The notes: a model not told the origin generated them from the sequence alone. A stretch of 64,000 bases of DNA from Hyphomicrobium sp. CS1GBMeth3 (GCF_900117455.1 NZ_FPHO01000003.1:2384501-2448500), one strand, 5' to 3'. Positions 21,985-32,108 are shown, numbered from the stretch's first letter. Made by a program: numbers and translations.

Positions 21985-24291
21985 GTGACGGCAGAGACGA
22001 TCGACACCCGGCCCGCCGGTCCGCCGAGCAGCCCGGATGGCCGTGGCTGGGGCGTGCTGTGGTTGTTTATCCTGACGACGTTCCTGTCGGCCTTCCTGCT
22101 CTTCTTCATCCAGCCCATGTTCGCCAAGATGGTGCTTCCGCTGCTGGGCGGGGCGCCGTCGGTCTGGGCCGTCGCGCTGCTCTTCTTCCAGGGAGCTCTG
22201 CTGGTCGGATATACCTATGCGCATCTGCTGGTGCGCTATGTTCCGGCCGCCCGCAGCGGTTACGTCCATCTCGCGCTGTCGGCCTTGGCCTTCCTGAGCC
22301 TTCCGATTGCGATCCCCGAGGGCTGGTCCGAGCCTCCGATCAGCGATCCCTACTTTTGGCAGCTAGGGCTGTTTGCCGTCGCCATAGGCTTGCCGTTTGT
22401 CGCGGTGTCGGCCAACGCTCCTTTGATCCAGGCCTGGTTCGCGCGGGCCGGGCAAGCCAGCAGCGCCGACCCGTACTTTCTCTACGCCGCATCGAACTTC
22501 GGCAGCCTGTTGGCCCTGCTGGGCTATCCGTTCCTCTTTGAACCTGTCTTCGGGCTCAAGGCGCTGGCGTCGCTCTGGGCAGGCGGCTTTGCCGTCCTTG
22601 TGCTCGCTCTCGGCGCCTGCTTCCTCGTCGTGAGGACGGGTGCGACGCGCGGCGACAGCGCGCCCGTTGTATCCGGCGCGGCCGCGCCGGCTTCGCCCGC
22701 CGCCGAGCCGGACTGGCAGTCGCGCGCCGCATGGGTGGGCTTGGCGTTCGTGCCATCCGCGCTGCTGACGGCCTTCACGACGCATGTCGCGACGGACGTC
22801 GCCTCGGCGCCGTTGATCTGGGTAATCCCGCTCTCCCTTTATCTCGCGTCGTTCGTCGTCGTCTTCCGCGAACGCGCATGGATCCCGCGCGCCGTCCTTC
22901 TGACGGCCCACGCGGTCACGGTGATCCTCGCGCTGCTGCAACTCGCGCAGACGGAAAAGGAAACCTGGTTCTACTCCGCGGGTTTCGGCATCGCGGCTTT
23001 CATCACCGTAACGCTCGTTGCCCACCGCACGCTGTACGAGGCGCGCCCCGCAGCGAGCCATCTCACGGAATTCTATCTGTGGATGTCGGTAGGCGGCGTC
23101 TTGGGCGGCATTTTTGCAGCCCTCGTCGCGCCGCAGATCTTCCCCGAGGTGTTCGAATACCCGCTGCTGCTCGCGCTGAGCTTCGCTTGCCGCCCGGGCG
23201 CGCTCGACGTGCGCCGCGAAAGCCCGATGGCCCTGGCTCTGCTGGTCCTGATGGTCTTCGGTGTTGCCGCAGCGATCCATTGGGGGCCGGCTCTAGCCCA
23301 GCACTACGAGTTCGATTTCGACGGCTGGGGCGCCACTGCCGGTATAGGGGCCATCTTCGCGCTGGGCGCGCTAGCGCTTTGGCGGCATCCGCCGCACATG
23401 CTCTTCGTCGCCATGAGCCTTTACCTGGTGGTTGTGCTGCTGCCGTCTGGCGTGCATCGCGGCAATGCCGAGCGCAGCTATTTCGGCGTTTACCGCGTCG
23501 TGCAGTCATGGGACGGCCAGTTCAACGTGCTACAGCACGGCACGACCCTGCACGGCGCGCAGCGTATCCGCAACGCCAGCGGCAAGCCTGTCGCCGATAT
23601 CACGCCGACGACCTACTATCACCCACACGGACCCATGGCCTCGGCCGTGCGTCTCACTAGTGTGCTTGCGGCGCAAACACGCAGGGAGCCGAAATTCGGC
23701 GTCGTCGGACTCGGCACGGGCTCGATGGCCTGCCACGCATCCTCCGGCGAGACGTGGCGCTTTTTCGAGATCGATCCGGTTGTCGTCTCCATCGCCAACT
23801 CGAAACGGTTCACGTATCTCGCCAACTGCCAGCCCGACGCCGCCATCGTGCTCGGCGACGCGCGGCTCACGCTGGCGCGCGAGCCAGACGAGAGCTACGA
23901 CCTCTTGATCATCGATGCGTTCTCCTCGGACGCCATTCCTATCCACTTGATGACGTCCGAGGCGCTGCAGCTCTACGCCTCGAAGATCAAGCCCGACGGT
24001 GCCGTCGTTCTGCACATCTCGAACCGCTATCTGGACCTTGAGGAGATCCTGGCGGCCACCTTCCCGACCCTCGGGATGCACGCTCTGACTATCGAGGATC
24101 AGACCGAGGAGGATGGCTACGCGGTCACCAGCTCGACAGTGGTCGTCTACGGCAAGAGCCTGGAAGCTATCGACCGCTTCCGGATCATTCCCGGGGCCCG
24201 CGAGCTGCCCAAGCCGCGGCTTAGGCCCTGGACCGACGATTTCTCGGACCTTCTCGGTCCCTTCCTGTCCCAGTACCGCAAGCGGCTCTGA
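21985..24291 (+). CDS. Fused membrane (MFS-like) / spermidine synthase-like protein
   Basis: The product, about 768 residues, has a long N-terminal membrane part with many hydrophobic helices and a C-terminal spermidine-synthase-like methyltransferase fold. The Rossmann part shows VGLGTGSMACHA, an acidic EIDP end of strand 2, and DLLIIDAFSSDAIP, a typical SpeE-like block. These fused proteins are widespread; their substrate is not established and they should not be assumed to make spermidine. GTG at 21985 has GGGGA four bases upstream; an ATG at 21904 in the same frame would add 27 Arg-rich residues. It is divergent from ruvX and 89 bases ahead of gatC. Confidence 0.8.
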   Translation: MTAETIDTRPAGPPSSPDGRGWGVLWLFILTTFLSAFLLFFIQPMFAKMVLPLLGGAPSVWAVALLFFQGALLVGYTYAHLLVRYVPAARSGYVHLALSALAFLSLPIAIPEGWSEPPISDPYFWQLGLFAVAIGLPFVAVSANAPLIQAWFARAGQASSADPYFLYAASNFGSLLALLGYPFLFEPVFGLKALASLWAGGFAVLVLALGACFLVVRTGATRGDSAPVVSGAAAPASPAAEPDWQSRAAWVGLAFVPSALLTAFTTHVATDVASAPLIWVIPLSLYLASFVVVFRERAWIPRAVLLTAHAVTVILALLQLAQTEKETWFYSAGFGIAAFITVTLVAHRTLYEARPAASHLTEFYLWMSVGGVLGGIFAALVAPQIFPEVFEYPLLLALSFACRPGALDVRRESPMALALLVLMVFGVAAAIHWGPALAQHYEFDFDGWGATAGIGAIFALGALALWRHPPHMLFVAMSLYLVVVLLPSGVHRGNAERSYFGVYRVVQSWDGQFNVLQHGTTLHGAQRIRNASGKPVADITPTTYYHPHGPMASAVRLTSVLAAQTRREPKFGVVGLGTGSMACHASSGETWRFFEIDPVVVSIANSKRFTYLANCQPDAAIVLGDARLTLAREPDESYDLLIIDAFSSDAIPIHLMTSEALQLYASKIKPDGAVVLHISNRYLDLEEILAATFPTLGMHALTIEDQTEEDGYAVTSSTVVVYGKSLEAIDRFRIIPGARELPKPRLRPWTDDFSDLLGPFLSQYRKRL

Positions 24292-24380
24292 ACGGGGTGG
24301 AGTTGCGCGCTTAGGGCGAGCCCGCTATGAGGTGACACGCGGCGCCCGGCCGCCATTTTTCGGACTTCGAGTGAGATCCC

Positions 24381-24668
24381 ATGCAGGTTGACGAACAGAC
24401 CGTGCGCCGCATCGCGCGCCTGGCGCGCATCAAGATCACGGACGAGGAAGCCAAGAGCCTCGAGGGCGAGCTGTCTGGCATCCTGAACTGGGTCGAGCAG
24501 CTCGGCGAGGTGGACACCTCCAACGTGCCGCCCATGACGCGCGTCGTCGATCAGAAGCTCAAGAAGCGCGAGGACCGCGTCACCGACGGCGGCATCGAGG
24601 ACGACATCGTCAAGAACGCGCCGATGGTCGACGACCACTATTTTGTCGTCCCCAAGGTGGTGGAGTAG
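24381..24668 (+). CDS. gatC: Asp/Glu-tRNA amidotransferase subunit C
   Basis: GatC stabilises the GatA-GatB complex that converts Glu-tRNA(Gln) and Asp-tRNA(Asn) to the amides. The 95-residue sequence has the family pattern VRRIARLARI, a LNWVEQLGEVDTSNVPPM segment and C-terminal NAPMVDDHYFVVPKVVE. It is the first gene of an extended gat cluster that also contains a chorismate mutase and small membrane proteins. Confidence 0.95.
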   Translation: MQVDEQTVRRIARLARIKITDEEAKSLEGELSGILNWVEQLGEVDTSNVPPMTRVVDQKLKKREDRVTDGGIEDDIVKNAPMVDDHYFVVPKVVE

Positions 24669-24701
24669 TCTCGGCAGACGAAGGAAGGCGGAGGCTCTGA
24701 G

Positions 24702-24977
24702 ATGTCCAAGGTGTTCGCATTGCTGGCCGTCGCGCTGATCGCGACCGGCATTCTGGTTCTCGCCGTGCCGCGCGAGGAGGGTGCCCCGGGTGCCCGCTCG
24801 CTTTCACCGCAGGCGGTGAGCGACACGCCGCAATACTTGCTGCGCGCCCGCGAGCTCGCCGAGCAGGTAAACGCGCCGCTGTCGATCGTCTTCGGCCTTG
24901 TCAGCCTCTATTACTCGCGCCGCAGCTACAACATCAACAAAGCGCGCGCCGAGGCCGAGAAGGCCCGCTCGCTCTGA
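24702..24977 (+). CDS. Small single-pass membrane protein, function unknown
   Basis: The 91-residue product has an N-terminal hydrophobic helix (residues 4-22, VFALLAVALIATGILVLAV) and a second weakly hydrophobic segment (about 59-70) followed by a basic helix. GGAGG lies eight bases before the ATG. It sits between gatC and gatA, 33 bases after gatC, so it is probably co-transcribed. I recognise no family. Confidence 0.6.
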   Translation: MSKVFALLAVALIATGILVLAVPREEGAPGARSLSPQAVSDTPQYLLRARELAEQVNAPLSIVFGLVSLYYSRRSYNINKARAEAEKARSL

Positions 24978-24998
24978 CCGTTGCCGCAAGGAGAAGTG

Positions 24999-25079
24999 AT
25001 GCGCCTAGCTCTCTCGGCGATCAGGATGGCCCAGAGGTCTACACGCGCTGCGACGCCAATAAGGGAAACTAGAACGTGA
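24999..25079 (+). CDS. Possible 26-residue leader peptide overlapping gatA
   Basis: A short frame begins ATG at 24999 behind an excellent AAGGAG (five-base spacing). It encodes an Arg/Ala/Thr-rich peptide of 26 residues ([10 protein letters not shown] at its start) and ends with TGA at 25077, overlapping the GTG start of gatA as GTGA. That arrangement would couple gatA translation to the leader. Whether it is translated is not known; the peptide itself looks unconstrained. Confidence 0.4.
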   Translation: MRLALSAIRMAQRSTRAATPIRETRT

Positions 25080-26584
25080 GTGATCTGACGCGCCTGACGC
25101 TGGCCGAAGCGCGCGACGGGCTGAAGAAGAAATCCTTCTCGGCGACCGAGCTGACGGAAGCCCACATCAAGGCCATCGAGCAGGCGAACCCCGTGCTCAA
25201 CGCCTACGTGTTGGAGACGCCCGAGCACGCGCTCGCGCAGGCGAAGGAAAGCGACGCGCGCCTTGCCAAGGGCGACGCCCGTCCGCTCGAGGGCCTGCCG
25301 CTCGGCAACAAGGATCTCTTCTGCACCAAGGGCATTCGCACCACGGCCTGCTCGAAGATCCTGGACGATTTCAAGCCGACGTATGAATCGACGGTCGGCG
25401 CCAACCTTTGGAGCGCCGGAGCCGTCATGCTCGGCAAGCTCAACAACGACGAGTTCGCCATGGGCTCGTCCAACGAGACGAGCGCCTTCGGCCCTGTGAT
25501 CTCGCCCTGGCGGCGGAAGGGTCGCGAAGACAAGCTTGTGCCGGGTGGTTCATCCGGTGGCTCATCCGCGGCCGTCGCAGCCGGACTCTGCCTCGCCGCC
25601 ACCGCGACCGATACCGGCGGCTCGATCCGCCAGCCGGCAGCGCTCACCGGCACCGTCGGGATCAAGCCCACCTACGGCCGCTGCTCGCGCTGGGGCATCG
25701 TCGCGTTCGCGTCCTCGCTCGATCAGGCCGGTCCCATCGCCAAGACGGTGCGCGACGCCGCCATCATGCTGGGCTCCATGGCCAGCCATGACCCGAAGGA
25801 TACGACGTCGATCGACGCCCCGGTGCCGGATTATGAGAAGGCGCTTGCCGAGAGCGTCAAGGGACTGCGCGTCGGCGTGCCGAAGGAATACCGCGTCGAC
25901 GGCATGTCGAAGGAGATCGAGGAGCTCTGGGCAAAGGGCATCGAGTGGCTGAAGGCTGCCGGCGCCACCATCCACGAGATCAGCCTGCCGCACACGAAAT
26001 ACGCGTTGCCGGCCTACTACATCGTGGCGCCCGCCGAAGCGTCCTCCAACCTGGCCCGTTACGACGGCGTGCGCTACGGCCTGCGCCTGCCTGGTCGCGA
26101 CGTCATCGACACCTATGAGAACACGCGCGCTGCGGGCTTCGGCAAGGAGGTGCGCCGGCGCATCCTGATCGGCACCTACGTGCTCTCGGCCGGCTACTAC
26201 GACGCCTACTATCTCAAGGCTCAGAAGATCCGCACCTTGATCAAGCGCGACTTCGACGAGGCCTGGGGCAAGGTCGACGTCGTGCTGACGCCGACCACGC
26301 CGTCGCCCGCGTTCGCCTTCGGCGAGAAGACGGGCGATCCGATCGCCATGTACCTTGAGGACATCTTCACCGTGACGGTGAACATGGCCGGTCTGCCCGG
26401 CATCTCGGTTCCGGCGGGGCTCTCGTCGGAAGGCACGCCACTCGGCCTGCAGCTCATCGGCAAGCCGTTCGACGAGGCGACGCTCTTCCGCGCCGCCCAG
26501 GCCATCGAGGATGCCGCGGGCCGCTTCACCGTGGACGAGCCCTGGTGGGCGGGCACCGCCAAGCAGAAGTCCGGAGGCAAGTAA
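25076..26584 (+). CDS. gatA: Asp/Glu-tRNA amidotransferase subunit A
   Basis: GatA hydrolyses glutamine to deliver ammonia for tRNA-dependent amidation. The 502-residue protein has the amidase-signature triad: K79 in LGNKD, cis-Ser S159 in [10 protein letters not shown], and nucleophile S183 in [10 protein letters not shown]. The start is GTG at 25076 with AAGGGA upstream, overlapping the stop of a possible leader peptide. It is followed after one base by the chorismate mutase gene. Confidence 0.97.
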   Translation: MSDLTRLTLAEARDGLKKKSFSATELTEAHIKAIEQANPVLNAYVLETPEHALAQAKESDARLAKGDARPLEGLPLGNKDLFCTKGIRTTACSKILDDFKPTYESTVGANLWSAGAVMLGKLNNDEFAMGSSNETSAFGPVISPWRRKGREDKLVPGGSSGGSSAAVAAGLCLAATATDTGGSIRQPAALTGTVGIKPTYGRCSRWGIVAFASSLDQAGPIAKTVRDAAIMLGSMASHDPKDTTSIDAPVPDYEKALAESVKGLRVGVPKEYRVDGMSKEIEELWAKGIEWLKAAGATIHEISLPHTKYALPAYYIVAPAEASSNLARYDGVRYGLRLPGRDVIDTYENTRAAGFGKEVRRRILIGTYVLSAGYYDAYYLKAQKIRTLIKRDFDEAWGKVDVVLTPTTPSPAFAFGEKTGDPIAMYLEDIFTVTVNMAGLPGISVPAGLSSEGTPLGLQLIGKPFDEATLFRAAQAIEDAAGRFTVDEPWWAGTAKQKSGGK

Positions 26585-26585
26585 G

Positions 26586-26921
26586 ATGGATCCGAAGCGT
26601 CCCTGGGAATGCGCCGACATGAGCCAGGTGAGGGCCGAGATCGACCGCATCGATGCCGAGCTTGTCGATCTCATCGCCGAGCGCTTCGGCTACGTTGAGC
26701 GCGCCTGGCAGCTCAAGAAAAACCCGGCCGACGCAAGTGTGCCCTGGCGCATTCAGCAGGTGATCGACAAGGTGAAATTCAGGGCGCGCCAGCGCGGGCT
26801 GCCGGCGGAGATGATCGAGATGGTGGGCGCCCAGTGGCGCAACATGATCGGTTGGTTCGTCCAGTATGAGGAAGAAAAGCTCCGCCAGCAGGAAGCGAGC
26901 AGCGGCGGGCCGCGCGAATGA
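26586..26921 (+). CDS. Chorismate mutase type II (AroQ-like) family protein
   Basis: This 111-residue all-helical protein has the pattern VRAEIDRIDAELVDLIAER near 16-34 and later WRIQQVIDKVKFRARQRGLP, as in AroQ/PchB-type mutases, with R17 and K46/K47 in the positions expected for chorismate binding. It could convert chorismate to prephenate, or act as an isochorismate-pyruvate lyase; the sequence alone does not decide. The ATG is one base after the gatA stop, and the stop overlaps the next gene by four bases, so it is certainly part of the gat operon. Confidence 0.82.
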   Translation: MDPKRPWECADMSQVRAEIDRIDAELVDLIAERFGYVERAWQLKKNPADASVPWRIQQVIDKVKFRARQRGLPAEMIEMVGAQWRNMIGWFVQYEEEKLRQQEASSGGPRE

Positions 26922-27205
26922 TCGCGATCAACTCGTTCGATCCGCTGACGCTGGTGCTGCTGGCCGCGGTCAACCCTGCGGTGATCGTCGTGGCCTTCCT
27001 CATGGGACGCAGCGCAGACCAGTGGCAGAAGCTTCTGATCGCCGCCTTCGCGGCCTCCGTCGCAGGCTTCCTGCTCTACTGGCTCGGCGGGCAGGTCGGA
27101 GTGTTTTCGATCCACGCCGTCGGCGGCGAAGCGGCAATCTTCATGCTGCAGTTCGTCTTCGGCTTCCTCTGGGCGGCACTGGGCTATTGGTTCCGCAAGC
27201 GCTAG
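26918..27205 (+). CDS. Small integral membrane protein, function unknown
   Basis: The 95-residue product has three hydrophobic segments (about 12-28, 41-60 and 71-91) and ends with the basic WFRKR. Its ATG overlaps the TGA of the chorismate mutase gene (ATGA) and it ends 21 bases before gatB. The tight packing suggests conserved operon membership; I recognise no specific family. Confidence 0.65.
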   Translation: MIAINSFDPLTLVLLAAVNPAVIVVAFLMGRSADQWQKLLIAAFAASVAGFLLYWLGGQVGVFSIHAVGGEAAIFMLQFVFGFLWAALGYWFRKR

Positions 27206-27226
27206 GCTGGCGGAAGGAGTAAGGAC

Positions 27227-28723
27227 ATGCAGGAAACGGCAAAGAGCGGCGGCAAGGGCAAGCCCGACAAGAAATCCGCGAACCTGATTCCCGGCGCCAC
27301 GGGCGACTGGGAGGTCGTGGTCGGCATGGAGGTCCACGCTCAGGTGGCCTCCGCCTCGAAGCTGTTCTCGGGTGCCTCGACGGCGTTCGGCGGCGACCCG
27401 AACAGCCACGTCTCTCTCGTTGACGCGGCCATGCCCGGCATGCTGCCCGTCATCAATGCCGAGTGCATCGCCCAGGCCATCCGCACCGGGCTCGGCCTCA
27501 AGGCCGCGATCAACCTCAACAGCGTCTTCGACCGCAAGAACTACTTCTATCCGGATCTGCCGCAGGGCTACCAGATCAGCCAGTACAAGCAGCCGATCGT
27601 CGGCGAGGGCGAAATCGAGATCGACGTCGACGGCGAAGCAAAGCGCGTCGGCATCGAGCGCCTGCACCTCGAGCAGGACGCCGGCAAGTCGATCCACGAC
27701 CAGAGTCCGGACTATTCGTTCGTCGATCTGAACCGCTCCGGCGTCGCGCTGATGGAGATCGTGTCCCGCCCCGACCTGCGCTCGTCGAAGGAGGCCCAGG
27801 CCTACGTGACCAAGCTGCGCACCATCCTGCGCTACCTCGGCACCTGCGACGGCGATATGGACAAGGGCAACCTTCGTGCGGACGTCAACGTCTCGATCAG
27901 GAAGCCCGGCGATCCGCTCGGTACCCGCTGCGAGATCAAGAACGTCAACTCGATCCGCTTCATCGGGCAGGCCATCGAGGTCGAGGCGCGCCGTCAGATC
28001 GATATCATCGAGGATGGCGGCACCATCGATCAGGAGACGCGCCTGTTCGATTCCGTGAAGGGCGAGACGCGCTCCATGCGCTCGAAGGAAGAGGCGCACG
28101 ATTACCGCTACTTCCCCGATCCCGACCTCCTGCCGCTCGAGCTCGAGCAGAGCTACGTCGACGACCTCGCCCAGCACCTGCCGGAGCTGCCGGACGCCAA
28201 GCGCGCGCGCTTTATCAAGGAGTATGGGCTCTCCGCCTACGACGCCAACGTGCTCGTCGCCGAGCGCGAGAACGCCGACTATTTCGAGACGGTGGCTAAG
28301 GGCAGAGACGGCAAGCTGGCCGCGAACTGGGTCATCAACGAGCTGTTCGGCCGCCTGAACAAGGAAGGCAAGGACATCGCCCATTCGCCGGTCTCGGCAG
28401 CCCAACTCGGCGGCCTCGTCGACCTCATCTCGGCGGGCACTATCTCGGGCAAGATCGCCAAAGATCTGTTCGAGATCCTCTGGACCGAGGGCGGCGACCC
28501 GGCCGAGATCGTCGAAGCACGCGGCATGAAGCAGGTGACCGACACCGGCGCCATCGAGAAGGCGGTGGATGAGATCATCGCCGCCAACCCGGCGAAGGTC
28601 GAGCAGGCCAAGGCCAAGCCGTCCATGCTCGGCTGGTTCGTCGGTCAGGTCATGAAGGCGACGGGCGGCAAGGCAAACCCGGCCGCCGTCAACGAGATCC
28701 TGAAGGCCAAGCTCGGCCTCTGA
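27227..28723 (+). CDS. gatB: Asp/Glu-tRNA amidotransferase subunit B
   Basis: GatB phosphorylates the tRNA-bound Glu/Asp and positions the tRNA. The 498-residue protein has VVGMEVHAQ near residue 30, [14 protein letters not shown], the [11 protein letters not shown] block, [15 protein letters not shown], and a YqeY-like helical tail from about 350 on. The N-terminal 20 residues are basic and probably disordered. ATG at 27227 follows GGAGTAAGGAC. It closes the gat cluster. Confidence 0.97.
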   Translation: MQETAKSGGKGKPDKKSANLIPGATGDWEVVVGMEVHAQVASASKLFSGASTAFGGDPNSHVSLVDAAMPGMLPVINAECIAQAIRTGLGLKAAINLNSVFDRKNYFYPDLPQGYQISQYKQPIVGEGEIEIDVDGEAKRVGIERLHLEQDAGKSIHDQSPDYSFVDLNRSGVALMEIVSRPDLRSSKEAQAYVTKLRTILRYLGTCDGDMDKGNLRADVNVSIRKPGDPLGTRCEIKNVNSIRFIGQAIEVEARRQIDIIEDGGTIDQETRLFDSVKGETRSMRSKEEAHDYRYFPDPDLLPLELEQSYVDDLAQHLPELPDAKRARFIKEYGLSAYDANVLVAERENADYFETVAKGRDGKLAANWVINELFGRLNKEGKDIAHSPVSAAQLGGLVDLISAGTISGKIAKDLFEILWTEGGDPAEIVEARGMKQVTDTGAIEKAVDEIIAANPAKVEQAKAKPSMLGWFVGQVMKATGGKANPAAVNEILKAKLGL

Positions 28724-28882
28724 CGGCAAACAAAGCGTCTCGGGGACGGCGGCGGCCCGCCTGAGGCGCTGCCGACACACGTGCGTCATGATTCGCCCGC
28801 TTGCGGCGAGCCGCCTGTTGCAAGCGCCGGGCGGCTCGGCAAGCTGAGGCGCGGGATTCGGGCGAACGGGCGCGGGGACTTT

Positions 28883-29413
28883 ATGCACCTCTTCGGATTG
28901 ACGATGGGACGCCGCGCCGTGCGGGCGCGGATGGCGCTCGCGGCGGTGGCGCTCGTCACTGCGGCCTCGCCCGCGGTCAACGCCGCCCCGCAGCAGGTCG
29001 GCCCCTTCGAAAGCCTCGAGGGCTGGTGGGGTGGAAACGGGCGCCTGCGCTTCGTGGACGGCAAGACCGAGGACGTGAAGTGCCGCGCCACCTACTTCGT
29101 CGAGGGTGAAGGGCACCAACTGCGCCAGAACATCCGCTGCGCCTCCGCCAGCGGCAAGATCGAGGTCAAGAGCACCGTCCGCCACGCCGACGGCAAGCTC
29201 AGCGGCGAGTGGACCGAGGAAATGTACAATGTGACCGGCGTTCTCGCGGGCGACGTCACGGAGCGCGGCTATCGCGTCTCGGTCGAGGGCACGCAGGGCT
29301 CGATGCTCTCCGCCAACATGGAGATCATCGTTCGCGATAAGCGGCAGATGGTCGAGATCCAGTTCTTCAGCGAGACGCTGATCGGCCTCACGCTGCTGCT
29401 GAACAAGGGCTGA
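28883..29413 (+). CDS. Predicted periplasmic protein, function unknown
   Basis: The 176-residue product has an N-terminal signal peptide (basic RRAVRARM then MALAAVALVTAASPAVNAAP, cleavage probably after the second Ala-containing motif near residue 34). The mature part is beta-rich, opening GPFESLEGWWGGNGRLRF and containing a RQMVEIQFF strand, similar to secreted lipocalin-like conserved proteins of Hyphomicrobiales. ATG at 28883 has GGGGA upstream. It converges on trmL. Confidence 0.6.
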   Translation: MHLFGLTMGRRAVRARMALAAVALVTAASPAVNAAPQQVGPFESLEGWWGGNGRLRFVDGKTEDVKCRATYFVEGEGHQLRQNIRCASASGKIEVKSTVRHADGKLSGEWTEEMYNVTGVLAGDVTERGYRVSVEGTQGSMLSANMEIIVRDKRQMVEIQFFSETLIGLTLLLNKG

Positions 29414-29422
29414 GCCTAGCGT

Positions 29423-29887
29423 CTACTCCGCAAATCGGCCCGTCTGCCTCAGCGCTTCGCCTAGAACGAGCGCCGCCGCCACCGCGATATTGAGCGACCG
29501 CAGCCCCGGCTGCATCGGCACGCGGATACGCGCATCGACGTGTCGATGAACGCTCTCTGGCACCCCGGCACTTTCGCGCCCCAGCATCAGCACGTCCGTA
29601 TCGCGAAAGGCAAAGCTGATATGCGTCTCCGTCGCGTGCGTCGTGAGAAGCACGAGGCGTGGCTTCGGAGTGCTGGCGGCAAGTCCCGCCGCAAACGTCT
29701 CGAAGCTTTCATGGCGCGCGAGATCGGCGTGCTCCAAATAGTCGAGTCCTGCCCTCCGGAATGACCTGTCGCTGAGGTCGAAACCGGCCGGCCCGATTAG
29801 ATCCACTGGAACACCAAGACACGCCGAAAGACGAAGAATGGTGCCGGTATTTTGCGGAATGTCAGGTTGGTAGAGTGCTAAGCGCAT
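29423..29887 (-). CDS. trmL: tRNA (cytidine/uridine-34 2-prime-O)-methyltransferase TrmL
   Basis: TrmL 2-prime-O-methylates the wobble base of leucine tRNAs using SAM. The 154-residue length is typical, with the start MRLALYQPDIPQNTG, and the SPOUT trefoil-knot blocks LMLGRESAGVPESV and MQPGLRSLNIAVAAALVLGEA. A longer frame to 29998 exists but the ATG at 29887 matches the family. It is divergent from petA. Confidence 0.9.
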   Translation of the reverse strand: MRLALYQPDIPQNTGTILRLSACLGVPVDLIGPAGFDLSDRSFRRAGLDYLEHADLARHESFETFAAGLAASTPKPRLVLLTTHATETHISFAFRDTDVLMLGRESAGVPESVHRHVDARIRVPMQPGLRSLNIAVAAALVLGEALRQTGRFAE

Positions 29888-30228
29888 GCAGTCTCCCAGT
29901 GCGACATTATGTGCGCCACTTTGACCCGTAGGCGTTCTGACCAACGCGGGTTGAGCCTCCGCGCGATCGGTGCAAGAAGAAGATAAACACACGCGCACGA
30001 TGTCGTCGGAAGCGCAGGAATAGCGTGTCGTTCGGAAAGCGGGATCCTTGCACAGACGAAGAGCCTCGGTTAGTGCTTCGAGTCTGCATAGAGAGTGTTT
30101 CGTTCACTCGTTCGTGGTCCCTTTTCTGAATCGGCGGTGCATGAGCGAATGAGCATCGGGCTCGCTGTCGTTTCGCTCTGCGCGCTTTCCTGATGTAAAC
30201 GGGACATCTTCGCAAAAGGGAGGGGCAA
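29888..30228. other. Divergent intergenic region trmL / petA
   Basis: No gene is supported in this 341-base region. It must hold the petABC promoter. Only the strong petA ribosome site GGAGGGG at 30219-30225 is clear. Confidence 0.5.
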
Positions 30229-30801
30229 GTGGCCACAGAAGCCGAAGAGCCGAACCGCAGAGACTTCATCATCATAGCCGGAAACGCATTCGCCGCCGTT
30301 GGCGCCGCGGTGACGCTCTGGCCGTTCGTGGCCCAGATGAACCCGGACGCTGGCGCTCAGGCCTTGGCCTCGGTAGAGATCGACCTGTCCCCCGTGAAGG
30401 AAGGCCAAGCCATCACAGCCATGTGGCGCGGCAAGCCGATCTTCATCCGCAACCGCACGGCTGAAGAGATCAAGGAAGCCGAGGCGACGCCGGTCATGGA
30501 CCTTCCCGATCAGTCCGCGCGCAACGACCTTCTGCCCGAGGCCACCCCCGCGACCGATTCCAACCGCGTCAAGGACGGCAAGACGAACTGGCTGATCCTC
30601 GTAGGTATCTGCACGCACTTGGGCTGTATCCCCAAGGGTCAGGCTCTGGCCGACAACAAGGGTGATTTCGGCGGCTGGTTCTGCCCGTGCCACGGCTCGC
30701 ACTACGACACCTCAGGGCGCATCCGCAAAGGCCCGGCGCCGCGCAACCTCGAGATCCCACCCTACGAGTTCGTGTCCGACACCAAGATCAAGATCGGCTA
30801 A
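30229..30801 (+). CDS. petA: Cytochrome bc1 Rieske iron-sulfur subunit
   Basis: This subunit passes electrons from ubiquinol to cytochrome c1. The 190-residue protein has an N-terminal twin-arginine-type anchor (R10-R11-D-F then a hydrophobic stretch 13-36) and the two Rieske boxes: C128-T-H130-L-G-C133 and C152-P-C154-H155-G-S. Cluster ligands are C128, H130, C152 and H155, and C133-C154 form the disulfide. Start GTG at 30229 follows GGAGGGG. First gene of petABC. Confidence 0.97.
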   Translation: MATEAEEPNRRDFIIIAGNAFAAVGAAVTLWPFVAQMNPDAGAQALASVEIDLSPVKEGQAITAMWRGKPIFIRNRTAEEIKEAEATPVMDLPDQSARNDLLPEATPATDSNRVKDGKTNWLILVGICTHLGCIPKGQALADNKGDFGGWFCPCHGSHYDTSGRIRKGPAPRNLEIPPYEFVSDTKIKIG

Positions 30802-30816
30802 AAAGGCGCCCACACA

Positions 30817-32094
30817 ATGGAGCACACGTCGAGCTACGAGCCGAAATCCTCGTTCGGCAAATGGTGGGATGACCGCCTGCCGATTGCACGCTTGATGCAC
30901 GGCCAGTTCGTCGACTTCCCGACGCCGCGCAACCTCAACTATCTCTGGACCTTCGGCGGCATCCTGACCTTCTGCCTGGCAGCGCAGATCCTGACCGGCA
31001 TCGTGCTGGCGATGCACTACCAGCCGAGCGCGGCCGAGGCCTTCAATTCCGTCGAGGCCATCCGCCGAGACGTCAACTACGGCTGGATGATCCGCAACTT
31101 CCACGCCGTCGGCGCGTCGATGTTCTTCATCGCCGTCTACATCCACATCTTCCGCGGCCTCTACTACGGCTCCTACAAGGCGCCCCGCGAGGTGCTCTGG
31201 ATCCTCGGCGTTTTGATCTTCCTCGTCATGATGGCCACGGCCTTCATGGGGTACGCATTGCCCTGGGGTCAGATGAGCTTCTGGGGCGTCACCGTCATCA
31301 CCAACCTCTTCTCGTCCTTGAATGAGATCATCCCCGGCGTCGGCACCGCGGTGGTGGAATGGTTGTGGGGGGGCTTCTCGGTCTCCGGCAAGACGCTGAA
31401 CCGCTTCTTCTCGCTGCACTACCTGCTGCCGTTCGTGATCGCGGGCCTCGTCGTGCTGCACATCTGGGCGCTGCACGTCGTTGGCCAGAACAACCCCACC
31501 GGCCTCGACATCAAGACCAAGTCTGATGCGGTCCCGATGTATCCCTACGCCGTTGCCAAGGATACCGTCGGTTTGTTCGCCTTCCTGATCCTGTTCGCGT
31601 GGTTCGTGTTCTTCCTGCCGGATTACCTCGGCCACGCCGACAATTACATCCCCGCAGACGCGCTGGTCACGCCGCCGCACATCGTGCCCGAATGGTACTT
31701 CCTGCCGTTCTACGCCATCCTGCGCGCCATCCCCTCGAAGCTCGGCGGCGTCATCGCCATGTTCTCGGCCATCGTGGTGCTCGTGTTCGTTCCCTGGCTC
31801 GACACCAGCCGCGTCCGCTCGGCGAAGTACCGCCCGCTCTACAAGTGGTTCTTCTGGCTACTCGTGATCTCGTGCCTCGCGCTCGGCTACCTCGGCGCCA
31901 TGCCGGCCGAAGGTGCATACGTGACCTGGGCCCGCGTCTTCACGGTCTACTATTTCGCGCACTTCCTCCTCGTCATGCCGATCATCGGCCTGATCGAAAC
32001 GCCGAAGCCGCTGCCGAAATCCATATCCGCGTCTGTCCTACCGAGTGGGGGAGGGGCGCCGCAAGGCGCGACCGCTGCCCCAGAGACACGCTGA
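30817..32094 (+). CDS. petB: Cytochrome b of the bc1 complex
   Basis: The 425-residue membrane subunit binds two b haems and the quinol sites. Visible blocks are [13 protein letters not shown], the first haem-pair helix ([19 protein letters not shown] split across about 94-112), [23 protein letters not shown] for the second, and the [16 protein letters not shown]o motif. Fifteen bases separate it from petA. The last 20 residues are Gly/Ala-rich and probably not conserved. Confidence 0.97.
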   Translation: MEHTSSYEPKSSFGKWWDDRLPIARLMHGQFVDFPTPRNLNYLWTFGGILTFCLAAQILTGIVLAMHYQPSAAEAFNSVEAIRRDVNYGWMIRNFHAVGASMFFIAVYIHIFRGLYYGSYKAPREVLWILGVLIFLVMMATAFMGYALPWGQMSFWGVTVITNLFSSLNEIIPGVGTAVVEWLWGGFSVSGKTLNRFFSLHYLLPFVIAGLVVLHIWALHVVGQNNPTGLDIKTKSDAVPMYPYAVAKDTVGLFAFLILFAWFVFFLPDYLGHADNYIPADALVTPPHIVPEWYFLPFYAILRAIPSKLGGVIAMFSAIVVLVFVPWLDTSRVRSAKYRPLYKWFFWLLVISCLALGYLGAMPAEGAYVTWARVFTVYYFAHFLLVMPIIGLIETPKPLPKSISASVLPSGGGAPQGATAAPETR

Positions 32095-32108
32095 GCGGGA
32101 GACAGACG

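Noticed and set aside
26753..29185. An 800-codon open frame antisense to the chorismate mutase, gatB and the secreted protein
   Set aside because: It crosses several convincing genes on the other strand and looks like codon-bias shadow (LDLDG/VDLD repeats).
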